Shown piece by piece: positions 1 through 9,133 of a DNA stretch of 64,000 nt. Location of the stretch: assembly GCA_963749895.1 (NCBI GenBank), contig CAVVOG010000003.1, positions 1,116,001 to 1,180,000 of the forward strand, in the 5' to 3' direction. Position 1 is the first letter of the stretch; the number at the start of each line of letters is the position of its first letter. Below the pieces are notes generated by a model. It saw nothing but the letters and a program-made list of their open reading frames with translations. It had not been told where the DNA came from and searched no databases. Both the position numbers and the translations under genes were made by a program. Source of the stretch: AC-51 sp963749895 (GTDB taxonomy: Bacteria > Actinomycetota > UBA4738 > HRBIN12).

Positions 1-918
1 GGACGCGATGTTCGCAGAGCCGATCCCGATCATCTCCTGGTTCGGATCCACCTCCTCCCCGCGCTTCGCGGCGAACGACGACGAGGTCGCGATCGTGTCG
101 GCGAGCGACACGAACACGATGCCGGCCGCGGCAGCCAACAGGGGCTGGAGGTCGCCGAGCGAGGTGAAGGGGACGGCGGGGACCGGCAGCCCCTTCGGAA
201 GCTGCCCGACCACGTCGACCCCCCGACTCGTGAGATCGAGGAGGGACACCACCAGCGTGGCGCCGACGACCGCGATCAGCACCGCCGGCACCTTCTTCGT
301 GATGAGGGGCAGTCCGAACAGGACGGCGAGCGTCGCGAGCCCGAGGACGAGGGTGATCTCGTTCGTCTGAGAGAGCCCGTCGACGAACCCCTGGATCTCA
401 GCCACGAAGCCGTCGGCGTCCGTCGAGAAGCCGAAGAGCTTGGGCAGCTGACCGACGAAGATCGTGAGGGCCAGGCCGTTCATGTAGCCGACCTGCACCT
501 CCTTGGACAGGAGGTCGGCGATCACGCCGAGCTTGGCGAGGCCGAGACCGATCTCGATCGCGCCGACGAGCAGCGCCAACATCCCCGCGAGGGCGATGGC
601 CTGGTCCGGGCTCGCGTCGGCGGCCAGCAGCGGTGTGATCGCCGCGAAGATCATCGGTCCCAGCGACGAGTCCGGCCCGAGCACCAGTACCCGTGAAGGC
701 CCCATCAACGCGTAGCCCACGAGGCAGGCGATCGTCGTGTAGAGACCGGTGACGGCGGGCAACCCGGCGAGCTCCGCATACGCCATCCCTTGCGGCACGA
801 GGATCGTCGCCAGCACCACGCCCGCGACCAGGTCCGACGAGAGCCAGGCCCGCTGGTAGGTGCGCAGCACCGTCAGGCCGGGCACACGGCTGCGAACGGC
901 GCTCGAGGCGGTCTGCAC
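1..918 (-). CDS. SulP-family anion permease, N-terminal part (runs off the window)
   Basis: The minus strand from 918 down to base 1 is open without a stop and encodes the first 306 residues of a SulP (SLC26) transporter, a membrane protein that moves sulfate, bicarbonate or related anions. The stretch MAYAELAGLPAVTGLYTTI, about 45 residues in, is the classic SulP signature, followed by hydrophobic segments and the usual LGPDSS-type motif. The start is GTG at 918, giving VQTASSAVRSRVPG. The rest of the transporter core and any C-terminal STAS domain lie outside the window, so substrate and STAS presence cannot be judged. Family assignment is secure; substrate is not. Confidence 0.88.
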   Translation of the reverse strand, partial: MQTASSAVRSRVPGLTVLRTYQRAWLSSDLVAGVVLATILVPQGMAYAELAGLPAVTGLYTTIACLVGYALMGPSRVLVLGPDSSLGPMIFAAITPLLAADASPDQAIALAGMLALLVGAIEIGLGLAKLGVIADLLSKEVQVGYMNGLALTIFVGQLPKLFGFSTDADGFVAEIQGFVDGLSQTNEITLVLGLATLAVLFGLPLITKKVPAVLIAVVGATLVVSLLDLTSRGVDVVGQLPKGLPVPAVPFTSLGDLQPLLAAAAGIVFVSLADTIATSSSFAAKRGEEVDPNQEMIGIGSANIAS

Positions 919-1049
919 GCGCGAAGCCTAGTCCCGCGCGAACGTCGCGGGTCTCAACCGTCGAGGGTGAAGATCGCGCACCGGACGTCGGTCATGTCGG
1001 CGAGCTGGAAGAGCCCTCCCACGCGCCGCATCGACCGGCCGTGACCGAC

Positions 1050-1262
1050 TCAGTCGCGCCGCTCACCGACCACGGCGGCCGTATGGCACTCGCACAGGTC
1101 GTCGGTGCAGGTGCGGGAGCGTTTCCTGCCCGGCTCCCAGACCAGGTCGTGATCGTCCTCGGCGATCATGTAGGGGCATCCACACCCGTAGCAGACGTCC
1201 TTGATCACCTGGTGCCAGTGGCCCGTCGCGTCCTGGCGCTCGGGCAGCAGGGTGTTCCCCAT
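1050..1262 (-). CDS. Small Cys-rich hypothetical protein (70 aa)
   Basis: A 70-residue protein with the cysteine pattern CYGCGC near residue 24 and CTDDLCECH near residue 53, suggesting a bound metal (inference). It has no signal peptide or membrane segment. The ATG at 1262 follows a good ribosome binding site (GAGGTGGG, about 7 bases upstream), which argues that it is real and not a shadow reading frame. It lies downstream of the amidase gene on the same strand. I do not recognise the family; small Cys-rich proteins of this kind are common in actinobacteria. Confidence 0.6.
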   Translation of the reverse strand: MGNTLLPERQDATGHWHQVIKDVCYGCGCPYMIAEDDHDLVWEPGRKRSRTCTDDLCECHTAAVVGERRD

Positions 1263-1343
1263 CGCGACCCACCTCGTCGTTTCCCTCCGATGCTCCGCCT
1301 TCCCGGGGCGCGATGCAAGTCCGCGGCCGACGTCACCGGGGGT

Positions 1344-2075
1344 TCAGCAGCCGCTGTCCACCCAGATGGGACCTCGGCCAGCGGGCACCCCCCACCGGTC
1401 GAGCACGTCACGCAGCCTCGTGCGGTACTCCTTCATCGCCGGGCGAGGGAAGTCGGCGTGGACCAGGCACCACCAGTCGGGGTACAGCTCGAACCGGTAC
1501 GGACTGTCGAGCGATTCACGGTGACCGATCACGTTGCCGACCTCGATGCCGTACCTCGCCATCAGCCACGCGGTGAGCCGCAGGGACGCGCGCATCTGGT
1601 CGCGGTCGTCCAGGACCATGCGGTCGGACGTACCGACGTGCTCGATCCCGATCGACGTGTGGTTCATCCCCACCGCGTGCCTACACCGCACCCACAGTGG
1701 CACCAGCTGACGGATCGTGCCGTCGGAGTGGATCAGGAAGTGGGTGCAGGTTCCAGGGGATTCACCGTTGTGCGTCTTGTTCGCAGCGAAGAGGTTCCAG
1801 GCCCCCTCCCAGGTCGTGCCCACCGTGTAGTGCTGCACGATCACCTCGGGGCCCTCCAGGCGCCAGGCCCGTTCGCCGTAGTGCCGAGCCGAGTAGCGAG
1901 CCATCTGACGCTTGCGGGTGTCGCCGTACGGGATCGGCGCCCACACGATGTCGGGGCGGATCGCCTTCACCTGGACGACCTGCGGTGACGGCTCGACGAC
2001 CGCGCCCATCGCCGGCGGGGAACCACCGGCGATCAACGAGAGCGTGGCGACGGCGGCCGCGACCGCTCCTCTCAC
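1344..2075 (-). CDS. Secreted N-acetylmuramoyl-L-alanine amidase (Amidase_2/PGRP fold)
   Basis: A 243-residue protein with an N-terminal hydrophobic export segment ending near PPAMGA, followed by an Amidase_2/peptidoglycan-recognition domain. VQHYTVGTTWEGAWN holds the first zinc-ligand His, THFLIHSDGTIRQLVP is the central strand motif, and HTSIGIEHVG and VIGHRESLDSPY match the later conserved blocks. Family members cleave the amide bond between MurNAc and L-Ala in peptidoglycan outside the membrane. The GTG start at 2075 overlaps the TGA of gltX (GTGA), so it is translationally coupled to the tRNA synthetase. The upstream in-frame extension reads through gltX in another frame and is not used. 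Confidence 0.82.
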   Translation of the reverse strand: MRGAVAAAVATLSLIAGGSPPAMGAVVEPSPQVVQVKAIRPDIVWAPIPYGDTRKRQMARYSARHYGERAWRLEGPEVIVQHYTVGTTWEGAWNLFAANKTHNGESPGTCTHFLIHSDGTIRQLVPLWVRCRHAVGMNHTSIGIEHVGTSDRMVLDDRDQMRASLRLTAWLMARYGIEVGNVIGHRESLDSPYRFELYPDWWCLVHADFPRPAMKEYRTRLRDVLDRWGVPAGRGPIWVDSGC

Positions 2076-3493
2076 GCCACCGCCCGGATCCGCGCGGTGG
2101 TGCGTTCGCGCCCGAGGAGTTCGAGGGACTCCGGCAGCGGCGGCGAGACGTTCGAGCCCGTCACGGCCGCCCGGACCGGCTGCCACCCCTTCGTACGGTT
2201 CAGGCCGGCCGAGGCCGCCAGAGCGTCCAGCGCTCCCCCGATCGACGTCGCGTCCCATGCCTCCACAGCATCGAGCGCATCGGCCGCGGCCTTGAGGTAG
2301 CCCTCCGGCGCCTTGTCGAGGAGCACGCGCGCCTTCTCGTTCGGCTCGACGTCGTCGCTGAACAGGAACCGCAGCAGCTCGGGAGCTTCGGCGAGGGTCT
2401 TCATCCGCTCCTTGACCAGCGGCATCGCACGGCGGAGCAGGTCGGGTTCGACGCCGAGACCGGACTCGGTCAGGAAGTGCACGCACCGGGCCGCGAGGTC
2501 GTCGTCGTCGAGCCCCTGGATGTAGTGGTTGTTCATCCAGGTGAGCTTCTCCGTGTCGAACGCGGCCGGGTTGCTCGAGACGCGCGCGAGATCGAAGGCA
2601 CCGATCAGCCCCTCGCGACCCATGAACTCTCGATCGTCGCCGGGCGACCAGCCGAGCAGGGCGAGATAGTTCACCATCGCCTCGGGGAGGAACCCCTGTT
2701 CGCGGAACGCCTCGACGCTCGTCGAACCGTGGCGTTTCGACAGGGGGCGACGGTCGGGCCCTACGACCTGCGGGACGTGCGCGTAGGTCGGAGCCGTTCC
2801 TCCGAGCGCCTCGATCACCGCGACGTTGCGGGGGGCCGCCGTCAGCAGATCGTCGCCACGCACGACGTGGGTGACCCCCATCGCGAGGTCGTCGACGGCC
2901 ACGGCGAGCAGGAACACCGGGGACCCGTCGGAACGCGCCAGCACGAAGTCACGCAGTTGCCCCGGAGGCCAGCGGACCTCGCCCTTCACGAGGTCGTGCA
3001 GCACCCACTCCCGCTGGGGCATCCGGAAGCGGATCGTGGCGGCGCGATCCTCGGCCTCGAACGCCGCTCGCTGGGTCGCGGTGAGGTCGCGGCAACGGCC
3101 GTCGTACCCGGGTGCGTCGCCGCGCGCCTTCGCTGCCTCGTTGCGCGCCTCGAGTTCCTCAGGCGTGCAGTAGCAGCGGTACGCGTCGCCCTGCGCGATC
3201 AAGCGCTCGGCCGCCTCGGCGTAGACCTCCGTCCGTTCGGACTGCCGGTAGGGCCCGTGTGGGCCACCCACCTCCGGCCCTTCGTCCCAATCGATCCCCA
3301 GCCACCTCAGGTCGTCCAGGACCCCACGGAAGGCCTCCTCGGTGACGCGAGAGGTGTCGGTGTCCTCGACGCGCAGGATGAACGCCCCGCCGTTGTGGCG
3401 TGCCCACAGCCAGGAGAACAACGCGCTGCGGACGTTCCCGACGTGGAGCGATCCCGACGGCGCCGGCGCGAACCGGCAGCGCACCTCGGTCAC
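2072..3493 (-). CDS. gltX: Glutamate--tRNA ligase (probably non-discriminating)
   Basis: A 473-residue class I aminoacyl-tRNA synthetase that charges tRNA-Glu with glutamate. The HIGH-type motif PSGSLHVGNVRSAL is at residues 12-25 and the KMSKS-type motif is RRPLSKRHGST. The Rossmann core also shows EDTDTSR and the anticodon-binding half follows. The GTG start at 3493 overlaps the TGA of the upstream FAH-family gene, and the stop overlaps the amidase start. Because gatA, gatB and gatC lie in the same window, this enzyme probably also charges tRNA-Gln with Glu for later amidation; whether a glutaminyl-tRNA synthetase exists elsewhere is unknown. Confidence 0.96.
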   Translation of the reverse strand: MTEVRCRFAPAPSGSLHVGNVRSALFSWLWARHNGGAFILRVEDTDTSRVTEEAFRGVLDDLRWLGIDWDEGPEVGGPHGPYRQSERTEVYAEAAERLIAQGDAYRCYCTPEELEARNEAAKARGDAPGYDGRCRDLTATQRAAFEAEDRAATIRFRMPQREWVLHDLVKGEVRWPPGQLRDFVLARSDGSPVFLLAVAVDDLAMGVTHVVRGDDLLTAAPRNVAVIEALGGTAPTYAHVPQVVGPDRRPLSKRHGSTSVEAFREQGFLPEAMVNYLALLGWSPGDDREFMGREGLIGAFDLARVSSNPAAFDTEKLTWMNNHYIQGLDDDDLAARCVHFLTESGLGVEPDLLRRAMPLVKERMKTLAEAPELLRFLFSDDVEPNEKARVLLDKAPEGYLKAAADALDAVEAWDATSIGGALDALAASAGLNRTKGWQPVRAAVTGSNVSPPLPESLELLGRERTTARIRAVA

Positions 3494-4254
3494 GGCGCGA
3501 CCACCTCGTTGCGGAGGGTGCCGATGCCGTCGACCTCTACCTCGACAACGTCCGCGGGTCGGAGCTTGCCGACCCCCTCGGGGGTGCCGGTCAGGATCAC
3601 GTCGCCGGGCAGCAGCGTCATGAAGGTCGTGATGCACTCGATCAGGGTCGCCACGCCGAAGACCATGTCCGCCGTGCTCGCACGCTGGACGACCTCACCG
3701 TTCAACCGCGTCCCGACCATGACGTCGGTCGGGTCGACGTCGGTCGCGATCCACGGCCCGAGCGGACAGGACCCGTCGAACCCCTTCGCGCGGGTCCACT
3801 GTCCGTCGGTCTTCTGCAGGTCGCGAAGGGTCACGTCGTTCGCACACGTGTACCCGAGGATGTAGCGACTCGCGTCCTCCGCGCGAACACCCTTGGCGAG
3901 CCGTCCCACGACGACGGCGAGCTCGCCTTCGTAGTCGGTGCGGCGGTTGATCGGCAGCAGTCGGATCGGAGCGTCCGGGCCTATCACCGCCGTCGAGGGT
4001 TTCAGGAACAGCAGCGGCTCCTCCGGGACCTCCATGCCGAACTCGGCGGCGTGCGCCGCGTAGTTCTTCCCGACGCAGACCACCTTGGACGGGAGCACCG
4101 GTGCCAACAGCTCCACGTCGTCGAGCGCGAGCTCCTCCCCGGTGGGCACCGGGTCTTCGAAGAACGTTCCGGCGAGGACGCGGATCGCGTCGTCGCCCGC
4201 GGGGATCGCCCCGGTGGCGATCCGATCGCCGTGACGGAATCGCAGGAGTCGCAT
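3490..4254 (-). CDS. Fumarylacetoacetate hydrolase-family protein
   Basis: A 254-residue FAH-family hydrolase/decarboxylase. SKVVCVGKNYAAHAAE is the family opening block, FLKPSTAVIG follows, and YEGELAVVVGR carries the acidic metal ligands; GSCPLGPW and LLPGDVILTGTPEGVG complete the conserved core. Members cleave C-C bonds in acylpyruvates or decarboxylate oxaloacetate with Mg2+ in the cytosol; the substrate here is not determined. The ATG at 4254 has a TAGCCT -10 box 10 bases upstream, so this gene probably heads the FAH-gltX-amidase operon. The stop overlaps the gltX start. Confidence 0.93.
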   Translation of the reverse strand: MRLLRFRHGDRIATGAIPAGDDAIRVLAGTFFEDPVPTGEELALDDVELLAPVLPSKVVCVGKNYAAHAAEFGMEVPEEPLLFLKPSTAVIGPDAPIRLLPINRRTDYEGELAVVVGRLAKGVRAEDASRYILGYTCANDVTLRDLQKTDGQWTRAKGFDGSCPLGPWIATDVDPTDVMVGTRLNGEVVQRASTADMVFGVATLIECITTFMTLLPGDVILTGTPEGVGKLRPADVVEVEVDGIGTLRNEVVAP

Positions 4255-4299
4255 GGCGCGCCCGAGGCTACCGCATCGGACGCGCCGGGCGATCCGACG

Positions 4300-4440
4300 T
4301 CATGACGCCAGCGACGGCAGCGTCTCGAGCTCCTCGCGGAACGCGATCTCGCGACGCTCTTCGGCCTTGCGTCGCCCGACGACGAACGCGACGATCCCCA
4401 CCAGCGCGAGGACGGATGCGATCACCCAGAACCGCTTCAT
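4300..4440 (-). CDS. Small single-pass membrane protein (46 aa)
   Basis: A 46-codon gene: a short basic N-terminus MKRFW, one hydrophobic segment VIASVLALVGIVAFVVG, and a charged cytoplasmic tail rich in Arg and Glu. The ATG at 4440 is preceded by AAGGAG at 7 bases, and a TAGGGT -10 box lies at 4470-4475, so transcription and translation signals are both in place. This is the usual layout of small actinobacterial membrane proteins of unknown role. It faces away from the PLP enzyme gene. Confidence 0.6.
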   Translation of the reverse strand: MKRFWVIASVLALVGIVAFVVGRRKAEERREIAFREELETLPSLAS

Positions 4441-4507
4441 ACCTGGCTCCTTCCCACTCGGGTGCCTTCACCCTACCGAGGGGCCGCGGACCGACCACCG
4501 ACGGGCG

Positions 4508-4537
4508 CCTCGTCCGGTGCGGGACCACCGGACGAGG
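4508..4537. repeat. Perfect 12-bp inverted repeat in the 4441-4577 intergenic region
   Basis: CCTCGTCCGGTG at 4508-4519 and its exact complement at 4526-4537 flank a 6-base spacer. It sits 40 bases upstream of the plus-strand PLP enzyme start and about 30 bases beyond the -10 box (ACCCTA on the plus strand at 4470-4475) of the divergent small gene. It could be an operator shared by both genes or an RNA hairpin in the plus-strand leader. No run of T follows it, so a simple terminator is unlikely. Confidence 0.6.
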
Positions 4538-4577
4538 TCCGTGACCCGGGCGGCGGGGCGTGGTTCGATGTTGGGTC

Positions 4578-5570
4578 ATGAGTACGCTGTCGCCGGGCGA
4601 CCGGCCGCTCGACGTGACCCGCTTCGACGTGGAGACCGCGGCCGAACGGATCGCGCCCCACGTTCGCCGGACCCCGTTCCTCGCCCTGGAACCCGGCGCG
4701 CTCGGCGTCCCCGGACGGCTGACGCTGAAACTGGAGCTCACGCAGCACACCGGGTCGTTCAAGCCCCGGGGCGCCTTCAACCGGATGCTGACCGCCGATA
4801 TCGACGCGAGCGGCGTCCTCGCCGCGTCGGGCGGCAACTTCGGGCTCGCCGTCGCGTATGCGGCCGGGCGACTGGGGTATCCCGCGGAGATCTTCGTCCC
4901 GGCCACGTCGCCCGCGATGAAGACCGATCGTATCCGCGCGTACGGGGCCACGGTCCACGTGGTCGACGGCTACTACGCCGAGGCGTACGCGGCCTGTGAG
5001 GAGCGCGCGTGGGAGACCGGCGCGGCGTTCCTCCACCCGTACGACCAGCCGGCGGTGGTGGCCGGTCAGGGGACGCTCGCGCGGGAACTCGAGGAGCAGG
5101 TTCCGGTGCTCGACACCGTCGTGGTCGCCGTCGGCGGTGGCGGCCTGATCGGCGGGGTGGCCGCGTGGTACGCGGGGACGGCCAAGGTCGTCGGGGTCGA
5201 GCCGCTCACGTGTCCCACCCTCCAGACGGCGCTCGCCGCCGGCACCCCGGTCGACGTGGAGGTCGGGGGGGTCGCCGCCGACGCCCTGGGGGCCCGCCGG
5301 GCCGGGGAGATCGGATTCGCGATCGCCCAGGCACACGTCGATCGGGTCGTCCTCGTGCCCGACGAGGCGATCGTCGAGGCCCGCCGCCGGCTCTGGGACG
5401 ACGTCAAGGTCCTGGCCGAGCCCGGCGCTGCCGCACCCCTCGCGGCCCTGGTCGCAGGTGCCTACGTCCCCCGGCCCGACGAGCGGGTGGGGCTGATCGT
5501 GTGCGGCGGCAACGCGGACCCCGTCACCCTGACGTCGCCTGACCACGGCGCCGCCGACGATACCGACTGA
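4578..5570 (+). CDS. Threonine dehydratase/serine racemase-like PLP enzyme
   Basis: A 330-residue fold-type II pyridoxal phosphate enzyme. TGSFKPRGAFNR carries the cofactor lysine (K62), ASGGNFGLAVAYAAG is the substrate-binding loop that usually reads SSGNHA, and VAVGGGGLIGGVA is the glycine-rich phosphate loop. This set fits threonine/serine dehydratases and serine racemases, which convert hydroxy amino acids to keto acids plus ammonia or racemise them. There is no C-terminal ACT domain, so it is the short catabolic-like form. I chose the ATG at 4578; a GTG at 4560 is in frame but extends into unconserved sequence. The exact substrate is open. Confidence 0.88.
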   Translation: MSTLSPGDRPLDVTRFDVETAAERIAPHVRRTPFLALEPGALGVPGRLTLKLELTQHTGSFKPRGAFNRMLTADIDASGVLAASGGNFGLAVAYAAGRLGYPAEIFVPATSPAMKTDRIRAYGATVHVVDGYYAEAYAACEERAWETGAAFLHPYDQPAVVAGQGTLARELEEQVPVLDTVVVAVGGGGLIGGVAAWYAGTAKVVGVEPLTCPTLQTALAAGTPVDVEVGGVAADALGARRAGEIGFAIAQAHVDRVVLVPDEAIVEARRRLWDDVKVLAEPGAAAPLAALVAGAYVPRPDERVGLIVCGGNADPVTLTSPDHGAADDTD

Positions 5571-5576
5571 GGCGCG

Positions 5577-8125
5577 TCAGCCCGCGAACCGGGCGGCCAG
5601 CTCGGCCTCGGCGCGCGACCGCAGGGCCGCGAACACCCGCTGACGCTCCAGGAACTGCAGCATCATCAGGTGGTTCTGCGGGATGTCGTGCTCGGCGAAG
5701 AACGCCTGGACCTCCTCGACCTCCGTCGGACGGGTGAGCATGCGAGCCCCGGCCGGGAGGAACACGAGGTTCGAGGGCGGGACCCGCTCGGCGATCGCGT
5801 CCCAGCGCTCGACCGCGAACGCCCACGCCTGCGGCCCGAGCTCACGGTTCCCGAGCGAGCGGGCCAGCACGAAGCCCGCATCCTGCGGTCGGATCGTCTC
5901 GAGCGTCGCCTCGAGCGTTCGCGACATCAGCGCGGGGTCGCGGAACCTCGGCAGCGCGGCACGGTAGCGCTCCTGCTCCTGGGGGGTGGCCGCATCGAGC
6001 GCCATCGCGAGGTACTCCTCGTACTCGGCGGGCCCGCCGACGCTCGCGGCCACGTCCACCGCGGCAGCCGCCACCGACGGCTCCACGGCCTCACCCGCGC
6101 GGGCCTGCGTCTCGAACTCGCGAGCCTGCGCCTGCGTCTCCGGATCGTCACCGAGGACGCCGAGGGCCCGGATCAGCTCGCCTCGAAGCTCGCGATCGAA
6201 CTCGGAGTCGTCCTGCCGGGCCTCCCACCCGAGCCGATCGAACGCCGGACGGACCAGTTCGCGAACGAAGTCACGGAACCGCTCACGGGGCTGACCTTCC
6301 ATGAAGCGGTCGCACCACGACAGGCCGGTCGCGATCGCCTGCCACACGGGAAGTTCGGTCTCGTCCCGGAACCCGGCAACAAGATCGAGGAAGGCGTCCA
6401 CCGAGGCGTCACCCGCCACGACGGCCGCCCACGTGTCGTCCAGGAGCCCCTGGCGCTCGACCGGGGAGAGGTCGCGCAGCGCCCGCGCCTCGAGCCGCGC
6501 ACGCAGATCGTCGTCGTAGAAGACCCGGACGAAGCTCGCGCCTGTCGCGTTCGCCACCACGAGGGCGTCGGGGTCGATCAACCCGAGCTCTGCACCGTCG
6601 GCCTCGATCATGAGCCAGTCCTCGCGCGATCCCGTGGGGCCGACCTGACGGACGAGCAGCGGGACCGGCCAGGTCGTCGCGTCGTGCGGATCGGACGGGA
6701 TGAAGCGACGCTGGCTGAACCGCAGGACGTCGCCGTGACGGGCCACCGCGATCGCCGGGTACCCCTTCTGGAAGATCCACGCGTCCATCACCCTGCGCAC
6801 CGGCTCGCCGGTCTCCTCCTCGAGGGCATCCCAGAGGTCGTGCGTCTCGGTGTTCGCGTAGGCGTGTGAGGCGAGGTAGCGGCGGATCCCGTCACGGAAC
6901 CGCTCGGGTCCGAGCCACTGCTCGAGCATCCGAAGCACCGCCCCGCCCTTCGTGTACGTGAGGGTGTCGAACATGCCGCTCGCGTCGTGCGGCGACGAGA
7001 CCGGGTACTCGATCGTGCGCGTGCTCTCGAGCGAGTCCACCTCGAGCGCGTTCGCCCGGTTGCGCAGGAAGGTCTCCCATACGCGCCAGTCGGGGTGGAG
7101 GGCGTCCACGCACAGGTAGGACATGAACGTCGCGAAGGCCTCGTTCAGCCAGATCCCGTTCCACCACCGCATCGTGACGAGGTCGCCGAACCACATGTGG
7201 GCGAGCTCGTGCGCCACCGTCTCCGCGACATCGAGCCGTTCGGCCGGCGTTGCCGCCTCCGGATCGAGCAGCAGGAGCGTCTCCCGGTAGGTGACGCAGC
7301 CGAGGTTCTCCATCGCCCCCTGGGCGAAATCGGGCAGCGCGACGTTGTCGAGCTTCGCGTCCGGGTACGCGATCGCGTAGTAGTCCCCGAACCAGTTCAG
7401 GGAGGCCACGGCGATATCCAGCGCGAAGGCGGCGAGGTGCTCATGTCCGGGCCGACACGCGACGCGGACCGGCACGCCACGGGCGTCGAGGGCCTCGGTG
7501 ACGACCAACGGCCCGACGACGAAGCACACGAGGTAGGTGGACATCACCATCGTGTCGGCGAACCGGATCCGGACCCGGCCGTCGCCCGCAGGCTCCCGGG
7601 CGATCTCAGGCCCGTTCGACAGCGCCGTCAGCTCCTCGGGCACGATCAGCGTCACCCCGAAGGAGGCCTTGAGGTCGGGCTCATCCCAGCATGGGAACGC
7701 CATCCGGGCGTCCGTCGCCTCGAAATGGGTCGTCGCGATCGTGCGCTCGACCCCGTCGTCGTCGGTGAACACCGATCGGTAGAAGCCGACGAGCCGGTCG
7801 TTGAGCGCCCCTCGGAAGGACAGGTGGAGCGTCCAATCGCCCGCCGGGAGCTCCTCGACGAGGGCAACGGTGAGGCGTTCCGCCTCCGTGTCGGGCACGA
7901 GCTTGTCGACCGTGAAGGAGCGTCCGCGGCGCCGGTGACGCGCCCCTCGGTGACGTCGAGCTCCTTCGCGTTCAGGACGATCTCGGTGACCGCCTCGTGT
8001 GCCGTCACCTCGATCGCCACGGATCCCGTGAACGTCGCGGTGTCCAGGTCGGGGACGACCTCGAGCCCGTAGCGGGTGGGCGTGACCGTCCGTGGGAGCC
8101 GGTAGCGAGATCCGTCCGTCGTCAC
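5577..8125 (-). CDS. M1-family zinc aminopeptidase, reading frame broken near 7920
   Basis: Together two frames encode a roughly 850-residue M1 metallopeptidase that removes N-terminal residues from peptides. The first frame starts with GTG at 8125 (MTTDGSRYRLPRTVTPTRY) and stays conserved up to about 7922; the match then continues in the next frame (FTVDKLVPDTEAERL) from about 7919 to the stop at 5577. One missing base restores the whole frame (2549+1 = 850 codons). Downstream are the exopeptidase motif QGAMENLG, the zinc site VAHELAHMWFGD with NEAFATF, and an ERAP1-like C-terminal domain. It follows ilvE by one base. Either a sequencing indel or a recent inactivation. Confidence 0.88.
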
Positions 8126-8126
8126 G

Positions 8127-9053
8127 TCAGTCCGCCACGTACGTGAGCCAGCCGGCGTACGTCGGGTTCTGGCCCTTCGTGGCGGCGAAGAACGCGTCTT
8201 GAAGCTCCTTCGTGACCGGCCCGCGGTGGCCGGCGCCGACCGTGCGATCGTCGACCTCGCGGATCGGCGTCAGCTCGGCCGCCGTACCCGTGAAGAAGAC
8301 CTCGTCGGCCAGGTAGAGATCGGTGCGGACCAGGTTGCGCTCGTGGACCTGGTATCCGAGGTCCCGAGCGATCGTGATCACCGCGCCCCGTGTGACGCCC
8401 GACAGCGCGCCGACCGTCGTCGGCGGGGTCAGGAGGTTCCCGCCGGACACGACGAAGATGTTCTCGCCGGAGCCCTCCGCGACGAACCCCTCCTGGTTCA
8501 ACATGATCGCCTCGTCGTAGCCGGCCTTCAGGGACTCGACCTTCGCGAGGATCGAGCCGAGGTAGCCACCGGTCGCCTTCGCGGCGCTGGGCAGCGAGTT
8601 CTGATCATGCCGTTTCCACGAGGAGATCTTGACCCGCACGCCCTGTTCGAGGGCGTCTTCGCCGAGGTAGGCGCCCCAGGGCCACACGGCGACCACGACG
8701 TCGACCGGGGCGGACAGGGGATTCACCCCCATCTCGCCGTACCCGCGGAACGCGATCGGACGGATGTAGCACGACTCGAGCCCGTTCGCCCTGATCACGT
8801 CCTTCGTGGCTCGGACGAGCTCGGCCTTCGAGTACGGGATCTCCATGTGGTAGATCGCGCCCGATGCGTACATCCGATCGAGGTGGGCGTCGAGGTGCCA
8901 GACGGCGGGACCCCGATCCGTCGCGTAGGCCCGGACGCCTTCGAACACACCGGAGCCGTAGTGCAGGGCATGGCTGAGCACGTGGATCTTGGCGTCGGCC
9001 CAGTTCACGAGCTCGCCGTTCATCCAGATCTTCTCGACCTCGGCGATCGGCAC
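8127..9053 (-). CDS. ilvE: Branched-chain amino acid aminotransferase
   Basis: A 308-residue class IV PLP aminotransferase performing the last step of Leu, Ile and Val synthesis. HYGSGVFEGVRAY is the early family block, SLPSAAKATGGYLG carries the catalytic lysine (K159), and VAEGSGENIFVV is the class IV signature. The GTG at 9053 has GAGGAGG eight bases upstream, which decides the start against a longer in-frame extension lacking family similarity. The M1 aminopeptidase gene begins one base after its stop. D-amino acid aminotransferases share the fold, but length and the EGVRAY block favour IlvE. Confidence 0.94.
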   Translation of the reverse strand: MPIAEVEKIWMNGELVNWADAKIHVLSHALHYGSGVFEGVRAYATDRGPAVWHLDAHLDRMYASGAIYHMEIPYSKAELVRATKDVIRANGLESCYIRPIAFRGYGEMGVNPLSAPVDVVVAVWPWGAYLGEDALEQGVRVKISSWKRHDQNSLPSAAKATGGYLGSILAKVESLKAGYDEAIMLNQEGFVAEGSGENIFVVSGGNLLTPPTTVGALSGVTRGAVITIARDLGYQVHERNLVRTDLYLADEVFFTGTAAELTPIREVDDRTVGAGHRGPVTKELQDAFFAATKGQNPTYAGWLTYVAD

Positions 9054-9133
9054 AGCGGTCCTCCTCGGCGTCGCGAACGCCCCCGGGCTCGGGGTTGGGA
9101 AAGGATACCGGGTCGGCCCGACGCGAGGAACCT

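Noticed and set aside
954..1031. A 25-codon frame (MRRVGGLFQLADMTDV...) after the small Cys-rich gene
   Set aside because: No ribosome binding site and no way to test conservation; too short to support.
2076..2486. A longer amidase starting inside gltX
   Set aside because: The extra 137 residues are out of frame with gltX and lack similarity; the export signal begins at the GTG at 2075.
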